From Burkholderiaceae bacterium (GTDB lineage Bacteria; Pseudomonadota; Gammaproteobacteria; Burkholderiales; Burkholderiaceae_C), in NCBI GenBank assembly GCA_024235855.1, contig JACKLN010000013.1:1-64000 (forward strand): a stretch of DNA of 64,000 nucleotides. Reading direction: 5' to 3'. Each line of letters begins with the position of its first letter. The stretch's first letter is position 1. The notes beneath the pieces are model-generated. The model was given only the letters and a program-made list of their open reading frames with translations. It had not been told where the DNA came from and searched no databases. Of the stretch, positions 16,115-24,964 are shown in pieces. The translations under genes were made by a program, and so were the position numbers.

Positions 16115-18328
16115 ATGCCAAGCCTGTCGCCATCCCGCCGTCGCCCCTCCGGGTGCTACTTCCTGGCCGTGTCGGCAGCCGTCTGGCATGCGCTCGTCGC
16201 CGCGCAGAGCCCAGCCCCGGCACCGCCGGCCCAGCGGGTGGAGATCCGCGCCGACCCCGGCAGCGAGCGACGGGCCGACGTCGCCGGGCGGCAGGTGGTC
16301 GGGCGCGCCGATTTGCTGCGCCACGGCGACACGCAACTGGCCGACGCCCTGCAACGGGTGCCGGGCATCACGGTCGAGCGCCGCGGACAGGCCGTCGAAC
16401 TGAAGCTCTCCGGCCTGGGAGACGGGCGGACGCTGGTGCTGCTCAACGGGGAACCGCTGCCGCGCGGCGTGCCGCTGGACAGCATCGCGCTCGACAGCCT
16501 GGAGCGCGTGGAGATCATCAACGGTGCCTCGGTGGAGACGGCCCAGGCCATTGCAGGCACGATCAACCTGGTCACCCGCAAGCCGACCGCGCTGGCCACG
16601 CGCGACTTCCGGCTGAGCCTGGCCAGCGAGTGGGGCCTGCCGCAGGCGTCGGCCACGCTGAACCTGGGCGACGCGGTGGGGGCTGCCACCTGGGGTCTGG
16701 GCCTGACGCTCAGCAGCGACCGGCGGCGCTGGCCCGCCACCGACGTGCTGGCGCGGCGTGACGTGGGCACCGGCAGCGAAACGCAGCGCACGCGCACCGA
16801 CAAGCGTGAGTACGACCACAGCGACGCCATCAGCCTCAACCCGCGCCTGTCGTGGAAGCGTGGCGACGAGACGGGCGGCCAGTGGCAGCTCAGCACCGAC
16901 CACAGCCTGCGCCTTGCCCAGGCCAACGGCGGCGTGGCCGACCGGCGCACCCCGTTGCTCGGGCCACCGCCAGCCCAGCAGACCAGTGACATGGCACTGA
17001 ACTACCAGCGCCTGTTCTGGCGCGGGCGCGTCCGGGCCCAGCACCAGGCCACCGACAGCGCGAAGACCGAGGCCCGGGTGAACATCACCTACGCCCGCCG
17101 CGACCAGCAGGCACGCGCCCTGGGCTATGACTTCGATCAGCGCCTGGTGCAGGACACGGCCGTGGACGGGCTGGCGGTGGACGAATCGCTGGTGCTGAAC
17201 CTGAACCACCAGCGACCGCTGGGCGAGACGCACCGCCTGAGCCTGGGCGCCGAGTGGGAGCAGGCACGCCGCAAGGAGGACCGCGTGCAGACCGAACAGG
17301 ACCTGCCCGGCGGCCTGCCGCCGGACAACCTGGACGAGCGCTTCGACGCGCGCGTTCAACGCCATGCGTTCTACCTGCAGGACGAGTGGGCACCGGACGA
17401 CCGCACCGCGATGCAGCTCGGCGTGCGCATGGAGCGCCTGGAGACCGACAGCCGCGGCAACGTGTTCGACACCGTCCGGCAGACGCACAGCCTGGTGGGC
17501 CCGGTGCTGCGGGCCTCGTGGCGGCCTGGCAGCGGGCGAGGCACGGTGAAGCTCGGCCTGTCGCGCGGATTCAAGTTGCCGGCGCCGCGCGACGTGATGC
17601 CGCGCCGCTACGTGCCGATCGCGGTCTCCCCCACGTCACCCGCGCAGTCGGGCAACCCCGACCTGCAGCCGGAACGCGCCTGGAGCCTGGACGCCAGCTG
17701 GCAGGACAAGGTGGCTGCGTTCGGTGGCGACATGGTGCTGTCGGCATCGCTGCGGCGCATCGACGACGTGATGCTCGACCGCCTGATTGCCCAGCCTGCG
17801 GTGCTGAACGCGCCCTGGCTGCTGCAGCGGGTCAACGCCGGCCGCGCCTGGTCCACCGGCCTGACACTGGAACTGCGCGGGCAGCTCGAACACACCGCGC
17901 TGGCGGGCGCACCGCTGCGCTGGACCGCGAGCGGCTCACTGGCACGCTCACGGCTGTCGGACGTCACGGGCCCGGACCCGGCCTTGCCCGGTCAGGCACC
18001 ATGGCAGCTGAAGATCGGTCTGACGCAGGCCCTTCCACGAGGCTGGACGGCCCAGCTCGGGCTCGAGGCCCGCGGCGCGTCGAAGGCCGACCTGCCCACC
18101 GACAGGCGCATCGAGAACCTCTCGCGCCATGGCCTGGATGCCAGCCTCGGCTGGCAGCCCAGGCGCGGACAGACGTGGCGCCTCTCGGTCGCCCAGCTGG
18201 CCGCGTCGGACGACGTGACCTTGCGGACGGTGGGTGTCACCGAGGCCGGCGGGGCCGCCGTCTACACCGCCCGCGAAGCCTGGCACCGCGACACGGTGTG
18301 GCGCTTCGGCCTGGACAGCTCGTTCTGA
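16115..18328 (+). CDS. TonB-dependent outer-membrane receptor
   Basis: A 737-residue receptor. A signal peptide (FLAVSAAVWHALVAAQS) ends near residue 32. The plug domain follows (GDTQLADALQRVPGITVER, LSGLGDGRTLVLLNGEPL, SLERVEIINGASVE, AIAGTINLVTRKP), then a long beta-barrel ending in a terminal Phe (FGLDSSF). No textbook TonB box is visible. The ATG at 16115 gives the signal peptide; the upstream open frame is the antisense of the citrate-synthase gene. Ligand unknown: siderophore, other metal chelate or cobalamin are possible. No periplasmic or ABC partner lies next to it. Confidence 0.9.
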   Translation: MPSLSPSRRRPSGCYFLAVSAAVWHALVAAQSPAPAPPAQRVEIRADPGSERRADVAGRQVVGRADLLRHGDTQLADALQRVPGITVERRGQAVELKLSGLGDGRTLVLLNGEPLPRGVPLDSIALDSLERVEIINGASVETAQAIAGTINLVTRKPTALATRDFRLSLASEWGLPQASATLNLGDAVGAATWGLGLTLSSDRRRWPATDVLARRDVGTGSETQRTRTDKREYDHSDAISLNPRLSWKRGDETGGQWQLSTDHSLRLAQANGGVADRRTPLLGPPPAQQTSDMALNYQRLFWRGRVRAQHQATDSAKTEARVNITYARRDQQARALGYDFDQRLVQDTAVDGLAVDESLVLNLNHQRPLGETHRLSLGAEWEQARRKEDRVQTEQDLPGGLPPDNLDERFDARVQRHAFYLQDEWAPDDRTAMQLGVRMERLETDSRGNVFDTVRQTHSLVGPVLRASWRPGSGRGTVKLGLSRGFKLPAPRDVMPRRYVPIAVSPTSPAQSGNPDLQPERAWSLDASWQDKVAAFGGDMVLSASLRRIDDVMLDRLIAQPAVLNAPWLLQRVNAGRAWSTGLTLELRGQLEHTALAGAPLRWTASGSLARSRLSDVTGPDPALPGQAPWQLKIGLTQALPRGWTAQLGLEARGASKADLPTDRRIENLSRHGLDASLGWQPRRGQTWRLSVAQLAASDDVTLRTVGVTEAGGAAVYTAREAWHRDTVWRFGLDSSF

Positions 18329-18347
18329 CGCCCGGGCACGCCGCAGG

Positions 18348-18962
18348 TCACGGCGGCAGCACCTGCCCCGCCAGCACCGCGATCGACCGTTTCAGCGCCA
18401 CCCAGTCGGCATCGTCGTGCAGATCCAGCCCGCCGAAGAGGCGGATCCGCCGGCTGCGCAGCAGCAGGTGCTGCACGCCGGCCACCAGCAGCAGCGTCAC
18501 GTGGCGCAGATGCGGCCGGGCCGCCATCTCCCGCCCGCCCAGCACGGCGAAAGCCTGCTCGCCCCACTGCTCGCGCTCCTCTTCCAGGATCGCCGTGAGT
18601 GCGTTGCGCTCCACGATCTCGGCGGCCATGACCTCCAGCGTCAGTGGCCGTGCACGCAGGGCGTCGATGAAGTGCTCGAAGAACGTGGCCCAGCGTTGGG
18701 CGGCCGGCCGGTCCAGCAGGCCCGGCCGCGCCGCCAGCAGCTCGTCCACGCTCGGCCAGAACCGCCCGCTGCGGCCCCAGGCGCGCAGCAGACCCGGCAG
18801 GCCGTCGAAGTAGCGGTAGATCAGCACCTTGTCGACGCCGGCCTCGCGCGCCACGGCATTGACGCCAATGGCGCCGAAACCGTCCCGCGCCAGCACCGTG
18901 CCCACGGCCGCGAGCAGGCGCTCCTCGGTGGCGACACGGTCGCGGGTGACTGGCGCGGCCAC
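18348..18962 (-). CDS. TetR-family transcriptional regulator
   Basis: A 204-residue regulator with an N-terminal HTH (TEERLLAAVGTVLARDGF, then VNAVAREAGVDKVLIYRYF) and a helical ligand-binding domain. It starts with GTG, 3 bases after the stop of the nitroreductase-like gene, so the two form an operon. A perfect palindrome before the upstream gene is its likely operator, giving autoregulation. Confidence 0.9.
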   Translation of the reverse strand: MAAPVTRDRVATEERLLAAVGTVLARDGFGAIGVNAVAREAGVDKVLIYRYFDGLPGLLRAWGRSGRFWPSVDELLAARPGLLDRPAAQRWATFFEHFIDALRARPLTLEVMAAEIVERNALTAILEEEREQWGEQAFAVLGGREMAARPHLRHVTLLLVAGVQHLLLRSRRIRLFGGLDLHDDADWVALKRSIAVLAGQVLPP

Positions 18963-18965
18963 GTG

Positions 18966-20123
18966 TCAGGCCTTGAGCACGTGCGCGTCTACGCCGCGCC
19001 GCGGTGCCGGGCCGACCGGCGGTGCATAGCCCACCCGGGCCCACATCTGGATCGTCTGCCCGTCGCGCACGTCCAGCGCCTGGCGCAGGGCACGGTACGG
19101 CCGGGCCACCGCCGGGTACTCCTGCAGCGCCTGCTGCAGCGGCTGCATCGCCAGGCCGTGCGCCGTGGCGGCCAGCTGCACCCGTGCATAGGCGCGGCCG
19201 GCGGCCACCTGCGCTTCGCGGCTGTTGTCCGGGGTGACCATCCACAGGAAGCCCGGCGTGGTGGCGATCTTGGCGTTGAAGTCGTCGATCTGGCTGCGGG
19301 TGGCGAAGTCGTCGGGGCCGGGCGCCACGCTGCGGTCGAAGAGGCCAAGGCGCGTCATCCAGACCACCATCGGGTCCATCAGCGTCAGGCCGTCGCGGTG
19401 CGCCGCGACCTCCTTTGCGCCCACGCGCAGCACCTTGAAGGTCTCGAGCATCGCCGCCGGCGTGGTCAGTTCGGCCTTCCAGGCATCCGCGGCGATGCGG
19501 CGGTGCACGGCCAGCGCGTTGGCGCCGCCGGTGCCGGCATAGGCCAGCGGCACGCCCTGCGCCGCCGCCGCATCGGCCATCGCCTGCCAGGCCTCGGCCG
19601 GCACCGGCCGCGCGGGGTCGTAGGCCTCGCGGTTGGTGTGGCGCTGCGGGATCTGCGCAAACAGCGGGTCGCGGGCCACGCCGGCGTCGGGCACCAGGCG
19701 GATGCGGGCCACCGGCCGCTCGTCCACCCCGTCCGGCCCGAAGGCGCCGTCGGGAAAGAGCTGGATGCGCGCGCGCAGGCCGCGTTCTCGCGCGGCGATG
19801 TCCAGCAACTCGATGAAGGTGCCCTGGCTCATCATGATCTGGCGCGAGAACGGGTCGGTCACGGGCAGCAGCCGCGTGCGGTCGCAGAAGAGCGTGATCG
19901 ACTCCGGCTCGCGCAGGTCCACCAGCCAGGACTGCAAGTTGTGCGAATGCGGCGCCAGGATGGCCCAGCCCAGCACCCAGCGGCGGGGGTCGGCTCCCGC
20001 GGCCAGTTCACCCGGGCCACGCCAGGCGGCGATGGCCTCGTCGGGCACGGTCTCGGCACAGCCGGTGGCTGCCGCGCCGATGCCGCCTGCCCCCAGCGTG
20101 CGAAGAAAGGTCCGTCGCTGCAT
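18966..20123 (-). CDS. Tat-exported nitroreductase-like (Acg-family) protein
   Basis: A 385-residue protein beginning MQRRTFLRTLGAGG, a Tat-type signal, followed by a lipoprotein-like ATGC. The body resembles Acg-type FMN-binding nitroreductase relatives: ILAPHSHNLQSW near the start, PQRHTNREAY in the middle and GRAYARVQLAATAHGLAMQPLQQALQEYP near the end. The start at 20123 is supported by AGGAGA 7 bases before ATG. It is followed by tetR and sits opposite a beta-CASP hydrolase with an FNR-type site between them. The substrate is unknown; an anoxic or redox-stress role is inference. Confidence 0.8.
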   Translation of the reverse strand: MQRRTFLRTLGAGGIGAAATGCAETVPDEAIAAWRGPGELAAGADPRRWVLGWAILAPHSHNLQSWLVDLREPESITLFCDRTRLLPVTDPFSRQIMMSQGTFIELLDIAARERGLRARIQLFPDGAFGPDGVDERPVARIRLVPDAGVARDPLFAQIPQRHTNREAYDPARPVPAEAWQAMADAAAAQGVPLAYAGTGGANALAVHRRIAADAWKAELTTPAAMLETFKVLRVGAKEVAAHRDGLTLMDPMVVWMTRLGLFDRSVAPGPDDFATRSQIDDFNAKIATTPGFLWMVTPDNSREAQVAAGRAYARVQLAATAHGLAMQPLQQALQEYPAVARPYRALRQALDVRDGQTIQMWARVGYAPPVGPAPRRGVDAHVLKA

Positions 20124-20136
20124 CGCGCATCTCCTG

Positions 20137-20156
20137 ATGTCACCACAAGGTGACAT
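20137..20156. promoter_or_regulatory. Perfect 20-bp palindrome, probable TetR operator
   Basis: ATGTCACC-ACAA-GGTGACAT has perfect 8-bp arms and a 4-base centre. It lies 14 bases upstream of the nitroreductase-like start codon, covering the region next to the ribosome site. Size and symmetry suit a TetR dimer, and tetR is the next gene of the operon. Confidence 0.65.
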
Positions 20157-20219
20157 GACGATACGCCGCAACCCTGTGGCCTGTCAACGCACGCTGCGCC
20201 GGATGCGCACCGCACGGAC

Positions 20220-20233
20220 TTGATGCGCATCAA
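20220..20233. promoter_or_regulatory. FNR/Anr-type binding site
   Basis: TTGATGCGCATCAA is an exact match to the FNR/Anr consensus TTGAT-N4-ATCAA. It is centred about 93 bases before the beta-CASP hydrolase start and about 100 bases from the divergent nitroreductase-like gene, so oxygen-responsive control of either or both is likely. A TACGCT at 20274-20279 could be a -10 box for activation from about -61.5; that detail is weak. Confidence 0.7.
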
Positions 20234-20319
20234 GCGTTACCGTGCCGCCCGTCCCGACGCCGAGGGTTGCCGTTACGCTGGATGCCGTACCCGCACAGAT
20301 CCACCCGAAGAGGCCCAGC

Positions 20320-21675
20320 ATGCAGATCCACTTCCATGGCGCCACCGACTGCGTCACCGGCTCGCGCCATCTCGTCGACATCGGCGGCGCGCGCATCGGC
20401 CTGGACTGCGGGCTGTTCCAGGGCTTCAAGGTGCTGCGTGAGCGCAACTGGGCCGCGCCGCCGGCCGACCTGCTGGCCGCCGACGCCCTCGTGCTCAGCC
20501 ACGCCCACCTGGACCACAGCGGCTGGCTGCCGGTGCTCGTCAAGCACGGGTGGAAGGGGCCGGTCTACGCATCGCCGGCCACCATCGACCTGGCCCAGGT
20601 GCTGCTGCTGGACGCGGCCCACCTCAACGAGGAGGATGCGCGCCGCGCCAACCGTTACGGCTACAGCAAGCACGCCAAGGCGCTGCCGTTGTACACGCGC
20701 AAGGAGGCACACCGCGCGCTGGCGCTGCTGAAGCCGCTGCGTCCCGGGCAGGCGCAGCGCGTGGGCGGCGCCACGGTGACGCTCTCCCCGGTGGGCCACC
20801 TGCTGGGCGCCTGCGCCGTGCGCGTGGAAGGCGGCGGCGAATCGCTGCTGTTCTCGGGCGACGTCGGCCGAAGCGATGACTTGCTGATGCCACCGCCCGC
20901 GGCAGCCCCAGGTGCCGACGTGCTGCTGGTCGAATCGACCTACGGCAACCGCCGTCACCCGAAGACCGACGTCGAGGCGGAACTCGGCGCCATCGTGCGC
21001 GACACCATTGGCCGCGGCGGCAGCGTGCTGCTGCCTTCGTTCGCGGTGGGCCGCGCGCAGGCGCTGCTGCTGGCGCTGCAGCGGCTCAAGGCCGCAGGCG
21101 AGATCCCGCACAAGCTGCCGGTGTTCCTGGACAGCCCGATGGCCATCGCCGCCACCGAGCTCTACCGGCGCCACGCGCGGCTGCTGCGCATCCCCGCGCG
21201 CGAGGCGCGCACGCTGATGGACACGGTGCACGCGGTGGAGACGGCACAGCAGTCGATGCGGCTGACGCGCATGCGCTACCCGGCGGTCATCATCAGCGCC
21301 AGCGGCATGGCCACCGGCGGGCGCGTGCTCCACCACCTCAAGCACCTGGCGCCGGACCCGCGCAACCACCTGGTGTTCGCCGGCTTCCAGGTCGGCGGCA
21401 GCCGCGGCGCCCGCATCGTGGCCGGCGAGCCGGAGGTGAAGATCCACGGCGAATACGTGCCGGTGCGGGCCCAGGTCAGCCAGCTCGAGGGCTTCAGCGG
21501 CCATGCCGACGCCGACGGCCTGCTGGCCTGGCTACGCACGATGCCAGCCACACCGAAGCAGACCTACGTGGTGCACGGCGAGCCCGATGCCGCCGACACC
21601 TTGCGCCACCGCATCCAGGACGAGCTGCGCTGGCGCGTGCGCGTGCCGCAGCACGGCGAGACGGTCCACGCGTGA
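20320..21675 (+). CDS. MBL-fold beta-CASP hydrolase (RNA-processing exonuclease-like)
   Basis: A 451-residue metallo-beta-lactamase-fold protein. Metal-binding motifs are SHAHLDHSG (HxHxDH), the histidine in SPVGHLLGACAV, FSGDVGR, and the beta-CASP motifs VESTYGNRRH, LPSFAVGRAQ and FSGHADADGL. The RMM and zinc-ribbon domains are absent. Relatives act on RNA (CPSF73/YsgF-like) and in proteobacteria often belong to anaerobic regulons. The upstream FNR-type site fits that. ATG 20320 has GAAGAGG before it. The stop overlaps the next gene. Confidence 0.9.
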   Translation: MQIHFHGATDCVTGSRHLVDIGGARIGLDCGLFQGFKVLRERNWAAPPADLLAADALVLSHAHLDHSGWLPVLVKHGWKGPVYASPATIDLAQVLLLDAAHLNEEDARRANRYGYSKHAKALPLYTRKEAHRALALLKPLRPGQAQRVGGATVTLSPVGHLLGACAVRVEGGGESLLFSGDVGRSDDLLMPPPAAAPGADVLLVESTYGNRRHPKTDVEAELGAIVRDTIGRGGSVLLPSFAVGRAQALLLALQRLKAAGEIPHKLPVFLDSPMAIAATELYRRHARLLRIPAREARTLMDTVHAVETAQQSMRLTRMRYPAVIISASGMATGGRVLHHLKHLAPDPRNHLVFAGFQVGGSRGARIVAGEPEVKIHGEYVPVRAQVSQLEGFSGHADADGLLAWLRTMPATPKQTYVVHGEPDAADTLRHRIQDELRWRVRVPQHGETVHA

Positions 21676-22958
21676 TGCCACCGGACCTGCCACCGGACGT
21701 GCTGGGCGGCTCGGTGGCGCTGGGCGCGGGGCTGCTGATCGGCCTGGAGCGTGAGCGCCGCAAGGGCCGCGGCGCCGGGCGGCAGGCGGCCGGCATCCGC
21801 AGCTTCACCCTGGCGGCGCTGGCAGGCGCGCTGGCGCAGGGCCTGCAGCAGCCGGCCCTGGTGGCGCTGGCCGGCGCCGTGATCGTGGTGCTGTCGGCCC
21901 TGGCCTACTGGCGCAGCCCGCGCAACGACCCCGGCCTGACCACCGAACTGGCCCTGTTCGTCACCTTCCTGATCGGCGTGCTGGCCATGCGCCAGCCGGC
22001 CTGGGGTGCGGGGGCGGCCGCCATCGTGGCCGGCCTGCTGGCCGCGCGCGAGCGTCTGCACCGCTTCGCGACCCGCGCGATGAGCGAAGGCGAACTGCAC
22101 GACGCGCTGCTGCTGGCGGCACTGGTGCTGGTGGTGCTGCCGCTGACCCCCGCCGAGCCCATCGCGGGGCTGGGCGGGCTGGTGCCGCGCACGCTGGTGC
22201 TGCTGGCGGTGCTGATCCTGGCCTTGCAGGGTGCCGGCCATGTGGCCGGACGCTGGCTGGGCCCGCGGGCCGGGCCGCTGCTGGCCGGACTGCTGTCGGG
22301 CTTCGTCTCGAGCACGGCCACGGTGGCCTCGATGGGCACGCGCGTGCGTGCCGAGCCGGCCAGGCGCGCGGCCTGGGAGGGCGGTGCCATGATGTCCACC
22401 GCCGCCACCTGGGTGCAGGTGGTGGTGATGCTGCTGGCGGTGGCGCCGACGCTGGCCCTTCGTGTGGCGCCGGCCGCGGCGGCCGGCGCGGGAGTGGCGG
22501 CCCTCACGGGCCTTTGGCGTGGTCGGCAATCGCCACCTGACGCCCCGTCGCCCGCCGGTCCGCGACCCCGCGTCCCCGCGCCTGACCGGGCAGGACCGTT
22601 GCGCGTGCGCGCCGCGCTGATCGTGGCCTTGCTGCTCGTGGGTGTGGCCCTGCTGGTGCGTGGCGCGCAGGCGCTGATGGGTGACACCGGTGTGCTGGCC
22701 GGCGCGGCACTGGGTGCCCTGGCCGACGCCCATGCGGCGGTCGCGTCGCTGGGCACGCTCCAGACCTCGGGCCGCATCGACAGCGCACTGGCCCTTGGCG
22801 GTGTGCTGATGGCCGTGGCCACCAACAGCGTGACGCGGGTGGTCGCCGCCGCGGTGGCCGGCGGTGCGGCCTATGCGCGCCGCGTGGGTCTGTCGCTGCT
22901 GGCCTCGGGTGCAGCGGCCGGCGCGGTCATGGCGCTGCTGCCAGGGGTCGCGCCATGA
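21675..22958 (+). CDS. MgtC/SapB-DUF4010 family membrane protein
   Basis: A 427-residue membrane protein with about a dozen hydrophobic segments. The start (GGSVALGAGLLIGLERERRKG) is the MgtC/SapB-type first helix with the conserved LIGLERE, and the C-terminal half matches DUF4010 (GLLSGFVSSTATVASM, AVATNSVTRVV). Function is unknown; some annotations suggest ion transport. ATG 21675 shares its A with the stop of the hydrolase gene; a GTG one codon earlier is also possible. The stop overlaps the next gene. Confidence 0.82.
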   Translation: MPPDLPPDVLGGSVALGAGLLIGLERERRKGRGAGRQAAGIRSFTLAALAGALAQGLQQPALVALAGAVIVVLSALAYWRSPRNDPGLTTELALFVTFLIGVLAMRQPAWGAGAAAIVAGLLAARERLHRFATRAMSEGELHDALLLAALVLVVLPLTPAEPIAGLGGLVPRTLVLLAVLILALQGAGHVAGRWLGPRAGPLLAGLLSGFVSSTATVASMGTRVRAEPARRAAWEGGAMMSTAATWVQVVVMLLAVAPTLALRVAPAAAAGAGVAALTGLWRGRQSPPDAPSPAGPRPRVPAPDRAGPLRVRAALIVALLLVGVALLVRGAQALMGDTGVLAGAALGALADAHAAVASLGTLQTSGRIDSALALGGVLMAVATNSVTRVVAAAVAGGAAYARRVGLSLLASGAAAGAVMALLPGVAP

Positions 22959-23362
22959 GTCTCGACCTATTTCTGCGGGTGCTGGCCCTGTGCGTCGCCC
23001 TGGCGGGCGTGGAGACCCTGCACGGCATCGCCCGTACCGTGCTGCTGGCACCGCGCATCGGCAAGGCGCGCGCCGTGCAGCTCAGCGTGGTGTCCGGCAC
23101 GCTGCTCGCCTTCGGCGTGTGCGCCCTGCTCGTGCCCGGGATCGGGCTTCAGGGGGCCCGTCAGCACCTCATCCTGGGGCTGGCGCTCGCCGCCTTCATG
23201 GCCACCTTCGACATGGCCTTCGGCCGCCTGGTGCTGCGCCTGAAGTGGAGCCGTATCCTGCAGGACTTCAATCCGGCCAGCGGCAACTACCTGTCCCTGG
23301 GCCTGGTGGCGCTGGTCGGCCTGCCGTGGCTGGTCTGGGCGATGACCCACCACACCGCGTGA
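22955..23362 (+). CDS. Conserved hypothetical membrane protein
   Basis: A 135-residue protein with four hydrophobic helices (about 5-22, 42-62, 72-88, 114-130). It contains GVETLHGIARTVLLAPRIGK and a polar loop LKWSRILQDFNPASGNYLSLG. I do not recognise a named family. The start overlaps the DUF4010 stop (ATGA), so it is co-translated with it. Confidence 0.75.
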   Translation: MSLDLFLRVLALCVALAGVETLHGIARTVLLAPRIGKARAVQLSVVSGTLLAFGVCALLVPGIGLQGARQHLILGLALAAFMATFDMAFGRLVLRLKWSRILQDFNPASGNYLSLGLVALVGLPWLVWAMTHHTA

Positions 23363-23524
23363 CGGGACCGGCGCATCGCCACCCTGCAGACGCGCAGCGT
23401 CTGCCGAGGCGGTCGAGCGCGAGGGTCTGGTCTGAGCGACGCCTGACCAGGCACGCGGGTGCCGCGGGGTGGGCTGCGGTCTAATACGCCCATCGCCCTT
23501 CGAAGCCCCTGCGGCACACCGACC

Positions 23525-24196
23525 ATGCTCTCCGGCAAGCGCGTCCTCGTCACGCAGTCCACGGACTTCATGGGCCCTGCGCTGTGCGAGGTCCTGGCCG
23601 AACAGGGCGCCGAGGTCGTGCGCAGCGAGCGTGCCCTGTCCGAGCCCGGCGATGCCGAGGCGGTCGTGCGGGACGCCGGCGGCATCGACGTGCTCGTGGC
23701 CAACCTGGCGTTGAAGGCACCTTCCACACCGGTCGATGCCGTGGACGACGCCGAGTGGCGCGAGGTGTTCGCGGCCCTGGTCGACCCGCTGCCGCGGCTG
23801 GTGCGCGCCGCCGTGCCTGGCATGCGCCAGCGTGGCGGGGGCAGGATCCTCGTCATCGGCAGCGCGTCGGCATTGCGCGGCATGAAGCGGGCGTCGACCT
23901 ACAGCGCCGCGCGGGGCGCGCAGCTGGCCTACGTGCAGGCGACGGGCGTGGAACTGGCGCCGCTGAAGATCCAGGTCAACGCCATCGCGCAGAACTTCGT
24001 CGACAACCCCACCTACTTCCCGCCCGCGGTGCAGGCCAACCCACGCTTCCAGGAACGGCTGGCCCGCGAGGTGCCGCTGGGCCGGCTGGTCACGGCACAC
24101 GAGGACGCGACGTTCGCCGCCTACCTGTGCAGCGATGCCGCCGGCTGCTTCGTCGGCCAGGTCTTCCCCGTCTGTGGGGGGTGGGCCGTACGGTGA
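23525..24196 (+). CDS. Halohydrin dehalogenase-like SDR protein
   Basis: A 223-residue short-chain dehydrogenase relative without the NAD-binding glycine motif. Instead Thr10, Phe15 and Gly17 form T-x4-F-x-G. The catalytic triad is Ser113, Tyr126, Arg130, exactly S-x12-Y-x3-R, with Arg where oxidoreductases have Lys. Both patterns define halohydrin dehalogenases (HheA-G), which close a halo-alcohol to an epoxide and release halide. Later segments NFVDNPTYFPP, LGRLVTAHEDATFAAYL and TGQVF-like VGQVFPVCGGW also match that family. The length is usual. Activity needs testing, but the sequence call is good. Confidence 0.83.
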   Translation: MLSGKRVLVTQSTDFMGPALCEVLAEQGAEVVRSERALSEPGDAEAVVRDAGGIDVLVANLALKAPSTPVDAVDDAEWREVFAALVDPLPRLVRAAVPGMRQRGGGRILVIGSASALRGMKRASTYSAARGAQLAYVQATGVELAPLKIQVNAIAQNFVDNPTYFPPAVQANPRFQERLAREVPLGRLVTAHEDATFAAYLCSDAAGCFVGQVFPVCGGWAVR

Positions 24197-24252
24197 GCGC
24201 GCGGTCCCGTATGCTCCGCTCGCCACGACCTTGGCGCCCACCCGATGTCGAC

Positions 24253-24477
24253 ATGCCGCGGACGACACCTTCCCTTACCGGTCTCCTGCTGACCCTGGCC
24301 GCCGCAGCCGCGCTCGGTGCCTGCACGTCGCGCCAGCTCTACGCCGCCGGCCAGCAATGGCAGGCCAACGAGTGCCGCAAGCTGCCACAGCCCGAACAGC
24401 CGCGCTGCCGGGCCAGCAACGCCCTGAGCTTCGAGGACTACCAGCGCGAAGCCGCAGCGGCGCGCGCCGCGCAGTGA
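24253..24477 (+). CDS. Small secreted lipoprotein
   Basis: A 74-residue protein: a hydrophobic signal (LTGLLLTLAAAAALGAC) with a lipobox LGAC, lipid-modified Cys24, then a short charged region with two more Cys (NECRKL, PRCRAS). It resembles small betaproteobacterial lipoproteins of unknown role. It stands alone, 56 bases after the dehalogenase-like gene. Confidence 0.68.
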   Translation: MPRTTPSLTGLLLTLAAAAALGACTSRQLYAAGQQWQANECRKLPQPEQPRCRASNALSFEDYQREAAAARAAQ

Positions 24478-24533
24478 AGGCCTGGCCCGCCGTGCCGGAT
24501 TGCCCGGGCTGACGCGCGGACGGAGACCCCCGG

Positions 24534-24911
24534 ATGTCCTCTGGCGGCAACTGGAAGGAGCTGTTCAATGCCGCCGTGGCGGGCGACCTGGACCTGGTGC
24601 GCTACCACGTGCAGCACGGCGTGGACATCGACTACGCGCACCCCGAGTTCCTGTCCACGCCGCTGGTGGCCTGCATCCTGGCCGGGCAGGAAGCGGCAGC
24701 GCACCTGCTGCTGGACAGCGGCGCGCAGGTCGACCTGGCGTCGGAATTCGACGGCATGAACCCGCTGCAGGCCGCGCGCCATGCCGGCCTGGCGGGCCTG
24801 GAGGCACGGTTGCAGGCGATGGGGGCCACGGCGCCGTGCCAGCCGGCACCGGTGGCGGCGCGGCGCCCGCCCTGGTGGCGTCGACTTTGGACGCCGGGGT
24901 GTTCGGCCTGA
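24534..24911 (+). CDS. Ankyrin-repeat protein
   Basis: A 125-residue soluble protein with two to three ankyrin units: LFNAAVAGDLDLVRYHVQHGVDID, TPLVACILAGQEAAAHLLLDSGAQVD and NPLQAARHAGLAGLEARL (quoted here as repeat cores at about 9-30, 42-65, 75-93). The C-terminal 30 residues are Pro/Trp/Arg-rich and unlike ankyrin. Likely a small protein-binding module; partner unknown. Confidence 0.8.
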   Translation: MSSGGNWKELFNAAVAGDLDLVRYHVQHGVDIDYAHPEFLSTPLVACILAGQEAAAHLLLDSGAQVDLASEFDGMNPLQAARHAGLAGLEARLQAMGATAPCQPAPVAARRPPWWRRLWTPGCSA

Positions 24912-24964
24912 CGATGGCTGCGCCAGGCCCTGCCCCTGACGATGAACGGACCGGGAGGCCACCC

